Shown here: positions 61,790 through 64,000 of the stretch, in pieces
Position numbering within the stretch: the stretch's first letter is position 1
Layout of the letters: every line of letters starts with the position of its first letter
Assembly: GCA_963772225.1 (NCBI GenBank)
Contig: CAVYWD010000002.1
Location: 1,736,001 to 1,800,000 of the forward strand
Reading direction: 5' to 3'
From: CAVYWD01 sp963772225
GTDB lineage: Bacteria > Myxococcota > Myxococcia > Myxococcales > UBA5297
Length of the DNA: 64,000 nucleotides
Notes under the pieces: model-generated
What the model was told of the DNA's origin: nothing
What the model saw: the letters and a program-made list of their open reading frames with translations, nothing else
The model's database searches: none
Position numbers and translations under genes: made by a program

Positions 61790-64000
61790 ATGGGCCCCGC
61801 GGACACAGCTTCAGAGTCCCTCGGCGAGTTCCTGCGCAAGCGCTACGCGGAGATCTTGTCGCGATGGCTGAAGGCCGTGCGCGAGTGCGCGCCGGCCACC
61901 CGCCTGGGCAAGCCCGCACTGCTCGATCACCTGCCCAGGGTCCTGGAGCGGATCTCCGACGCGGCCGACGGACTCTCGCGCGGGGATTGGTCCTCCCTCC
62001 CGTCCGACGCGGTGGTCCAGCACGCGATGGCTCGGCTGAGCGAGGGGATGGAGCTCAGGGACGTCCTCACCGAGTTCTTCCTGCTCCGACAGGTCCTGCT
62101 CGACGCGGTCCTCTCTGACCGCGACGGGCCCGACCCTGTCGCATGGGGGCAGCTCGTCTGCTGGGCGGTCGACCTCTCGATCCGGGAGTCCATCGGCGCC
62201 TATGTCGTCGCCGGGCAGCGGACCTTTAGGGCGCTCGATCGGATCTCGACCGAGGCGGTTTCGTGCCCGACGCTCGAGGAGCTCTACACCCGGCTCTTGA
62301 GCGCGCTTCTCGAGCCCTCCCCGGAAGTGGACATCGCCTGCCTCCTGCTCGTGGAGGGGGACCGCCTGGTCCACCGCGCGGCCGTCGGCATCGACGCGGA
62401 ACGACACCAGGCCGTGGAAGTCGCCTTCGGCGAGGGCATCGTGGGCACAGCGGCTGCGGAGCGCAGGCCCATGACCCTGGCCCCGAACGAGGTCGATAAG
62501 AGCGCCGCGGGCACCTTCCTCTGCGCTCGAGGCATTCGGGCGCTCTACGCCCTGCCCGTCCTCGCCGACGACGCGCTGCTGGGCGTCGTGCAGATTGGGT
62601 CCACCTCGGTGAAGCAATTCTCGGATGGCGAGAAGGCGCTGCTCGCCGCGGTCTCCGATCGCATCGCGGCGGCGATCCACCAGCGGCAGCTTCGCGATCG
62701 CGCCGAGCGCCTTGCCCGCGAGCGAGACCGTTTCGGGCAACAGCGTCAGGTCGCGCTCGACGCCGCGCGGCTGGGTTGGTGGCACTACGACCCAGCGACG
62801 CGGCAGGCCACGTACGATCGGCGCTTCATCGAGATGTTCGGAATGGAAGGCAGGCCGCCGACCCTTGAAGAAAAGTGGAGTGTCTTACACCCCGACGACC
62901 TGCCGTCGGCGCGGAAGGCCTTCGAGGCGGCGCTCGACCCGGCGGGGGCCGGGGAGATATCGGCGGAATACCGGATCGTGCGGCGGGACGGCGACCTGCG
63001 GTGGATCGAGGCGCGCAGCCGGGCCACGTTCGAGGGCGAGGGCGCCCACCGCCGCGCCGCGAGCCTCGTGGGCACCGTGGCCGACATCACCGAGCGAAGG
63101 CGCGCCGAGCAGGCGCTGCGGGAGAGCGAAGCCCGGCTCCGGCGTCTCTATGAATCGGGGATGATTGGCGTCCTCTACTTCGACCTGGACGGGTTGATCA
63201 CCGAGGCCAATGACAAGTTCCTCGACCTGGTCGGGTACGCGCGCGAGGACCTGCGCGCCGGGGGGCTGCATTGGCGCGACATGACGCCTCCTGAGTACCA
63301 CGCCCTGGACGAGCACGCCGTGGCGGAGCTGCGCGCATCCGGGGTCGATACGCCGTACGAAAAGGAGTACGTCCGAAAGGACGGATCGCGCGTCTCCATT
63401 CTGATCGGCGCGGCCATGTTCGACGACGAGCGGCACCGCGGAATCGCCTTCGTCGTCGACATCACGAGCCGCAAAGAGGCGGAGAAGGCCCTGAGGGACG
63501 CCAACGAGAAGCTGCTCGAGGCCGATAGGCGAAAGAACGAGTTCCTGGGGGTGCTGTCGCACGAGTTGCGCAACCCGCTGGCGCCCATCCGAAGCAGCCT
63601 GGACATCCTCGAGCGGGCAAAGCCTGGCGGAGAGCAAGCCCGCCGCGCGCAGGCCGTCCTCGATCGCCAGGTCAGTCACCTGACCCGGCTGGTGGACGAC
63701 CTGCTCGACGTCACGCGGATCAGCCGCGGGAAGGTCCGCCTCGTGCGGGCGCCCGTCGACCTGGCCGAGGTGGTGCGCCGCACGCTGGAAGACCACCGCC
63801 CGCTGCTCGAGGAGCACCCGCTGGACGCCATCGTGCCGCGCTCGCCCCTTTGGGTCGACGGCGATGCCACGCGCCTCTCGCAAGTGGTCGGCAACCTCGT
63901 CCAGAACGCGGTGAAGTTCACGCCCAAGGGAGGCCGGATCGCGGTATCCCTGACGAAATCAGCCGACGATGCGCTGCTTGAGGTCTCGGACTCCGGAATC
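61790..64000 (+). CDS. Multi-domain PAS sensor histidine kinase (3' end beyond window)
   Basis: Open from the ATG at 61790 to the window end (737 codons). Order: N-terminal helical domain resembling RsbR/RsbT co-antagonist sensors (LRKRYAEILSRWLKAV ... DVLTEFFLLRQVLLDAV), GAF (~165-300; VAFGEGIVGTAAAERRP), PAS with PAC end (~330-440; AEYRIVRRDGDLRWIEA), second PAS (~455-565), HisKA (FLGVLSHELRNPLAPIRSS) and the start of HATPase (NLVQNAVKFTP). No membrane helix. HisKA and ATPase parts resemble the truncated kinase at 24825-25913, so the two are paralogues. Confidence 0.92.
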   Translation, partial: MGPADTASESLGEFLRKRYAEILSRWLKAVRECAPATRLGKPALLDHLPRVLERISDAADGLSRGDWSSLPSDAVVQHAMARLSEGMELRDVLTEFFLLRQVLLDAVLSDRDGPDPVAWGQLVCWAVDLSIRESIGAYVVAGQRTFRALDRISTEAVSCPTLEELYTRLLSALLEPSPEVDIACLLLVEGDRLVHRAAVGIDAERHQAVEVAFGEGIVGTAAAERRPMTLAPNEVDKSAAGTFLCARGIRALYALPVLADDALLGVVQIGSTSVKQFSDGEKALLAAVSDRIAAAIHQRQLRDRAERLARERDRFGQQRQVALDAARLGWWHYDPATRQATYDRRFIEMFGMEGRPPTLEEKWSVLHPDDLPSARKAFEAALDPAGAGEISAEYRIVRRDGDLRWIEARSRATFEGEGAHRRAASLVGTVADITERRRAEQALRESEARLRRLYESGMIGVLYFDLDGLITEANDKFLDLVGYAREDLRAGGLHWRDMTPPEYHALDEHAVAELRASGVDTPYEKEYVRKDGSRVSILIGAAMFDDERHRGIAFVVDITSRKEAEKALRDANEKLLEADRRKNEFLGVLSHELRNPLAPIRSSLDILERAKPGGEQARRAQAVLDRQVSHLTRLVDDLLDVTRISRGKVRLVRAPVDLAEVVRRTLEDHRPLLEEHPLDAIVPRSPLWVDGDATRLSQVVGNLVQNAVKFTPKGGRIAVSLTKSADDALLEVSDSGI

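Overview
The window is GC-rich bacterial chromosome whose gene content (NtrB/NtrC pairs, Ser/Thr kinase with an H-x-D-V-S-P-S-N loop, archaemetzincin-like protein, split MacAB-TolC, many sensor kinases) suggests a myxobacterium-like (Myxococcota) host. That assignment is inferred from gene content only; no rRNA or tRNA gene was seen.

Left part (1-30.4 kb) is ordinary, loosely organised chromosome: the N-terminus of an RND/MMPL-type exporter, a LysE exporter, an IS transposase scrap, a nitronate monooxygenase-like protein, a large membrane Fe-S oxidoreductase, a DsbA/FrnE protein, a catalytically degenerate archaemetzincin, truA, a RimK-like ligase, a CPA2 antiporter, a marR-macA-macB(ATPase/permease)-tolC efflux operon, a frameshifted moeA, a secreted TPR protein paired with a TIM-barrel-like lipoprotein, a beta-hydroxyacid dehydrogenase, a GT39-type membrane glycosyltransferase, a 5'-truncated histidine kinase, a mini Zn-ribbon protein, an orphan ccoN and an M61 peptidase.

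Centre (30.6-48.4 kb): glnA is followed by a 16-kb island bounded by two 188-bp direct repeats, exactly 16,330 bp apart and differing at only 4 positions. Each repeat holds the last 37 codons of glnA plus its terminator. The island carries no recombinase. It encodes a compact lipid/polyketide-like pathway: methyltransferase and citrate-synthase-fold enzyme on one side, and divergently a tightly packed operon of ketoreductase, acyl carrier protein, a ketosynthase pair (one catalytically dead, chain-length-factor-like, one intact), two adenylate-forming ligases, a double-hotdog protein, a small membrane protein, an ATP-grasp ligase (frameshifted), a pentapeptide-repeat protein, then a LolCD/MacB-like ABC transporter, a LolA-like periplasmic carrier and an outer-membrane barrel. 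I read this as synthesis of an unusual acyl product followed by delivery to the outer membrane; it is the best candidate in the window for an undescribed system.

Right part (48.4-64 kb): a beta-propeller lipoprotein, an NtrB/NtrC-type two-component pair, a self-inhibited Fic AMP-transferase with an iterated-repeat promoter region, a cystathionine beta-synthase with CBS domains, a soluble Ser/Thr kinase, a C25/caspase-like cysteine peptidase with a small partner gene, an M24 aminopeptidase, an acyltransferase, and a multi-PAS histidine kinase running off the window. Several genes (moeA, the double-hotdog gene, ATP-grasp twice) show single-base frameshifts, which may be real decay or sequencing errors.
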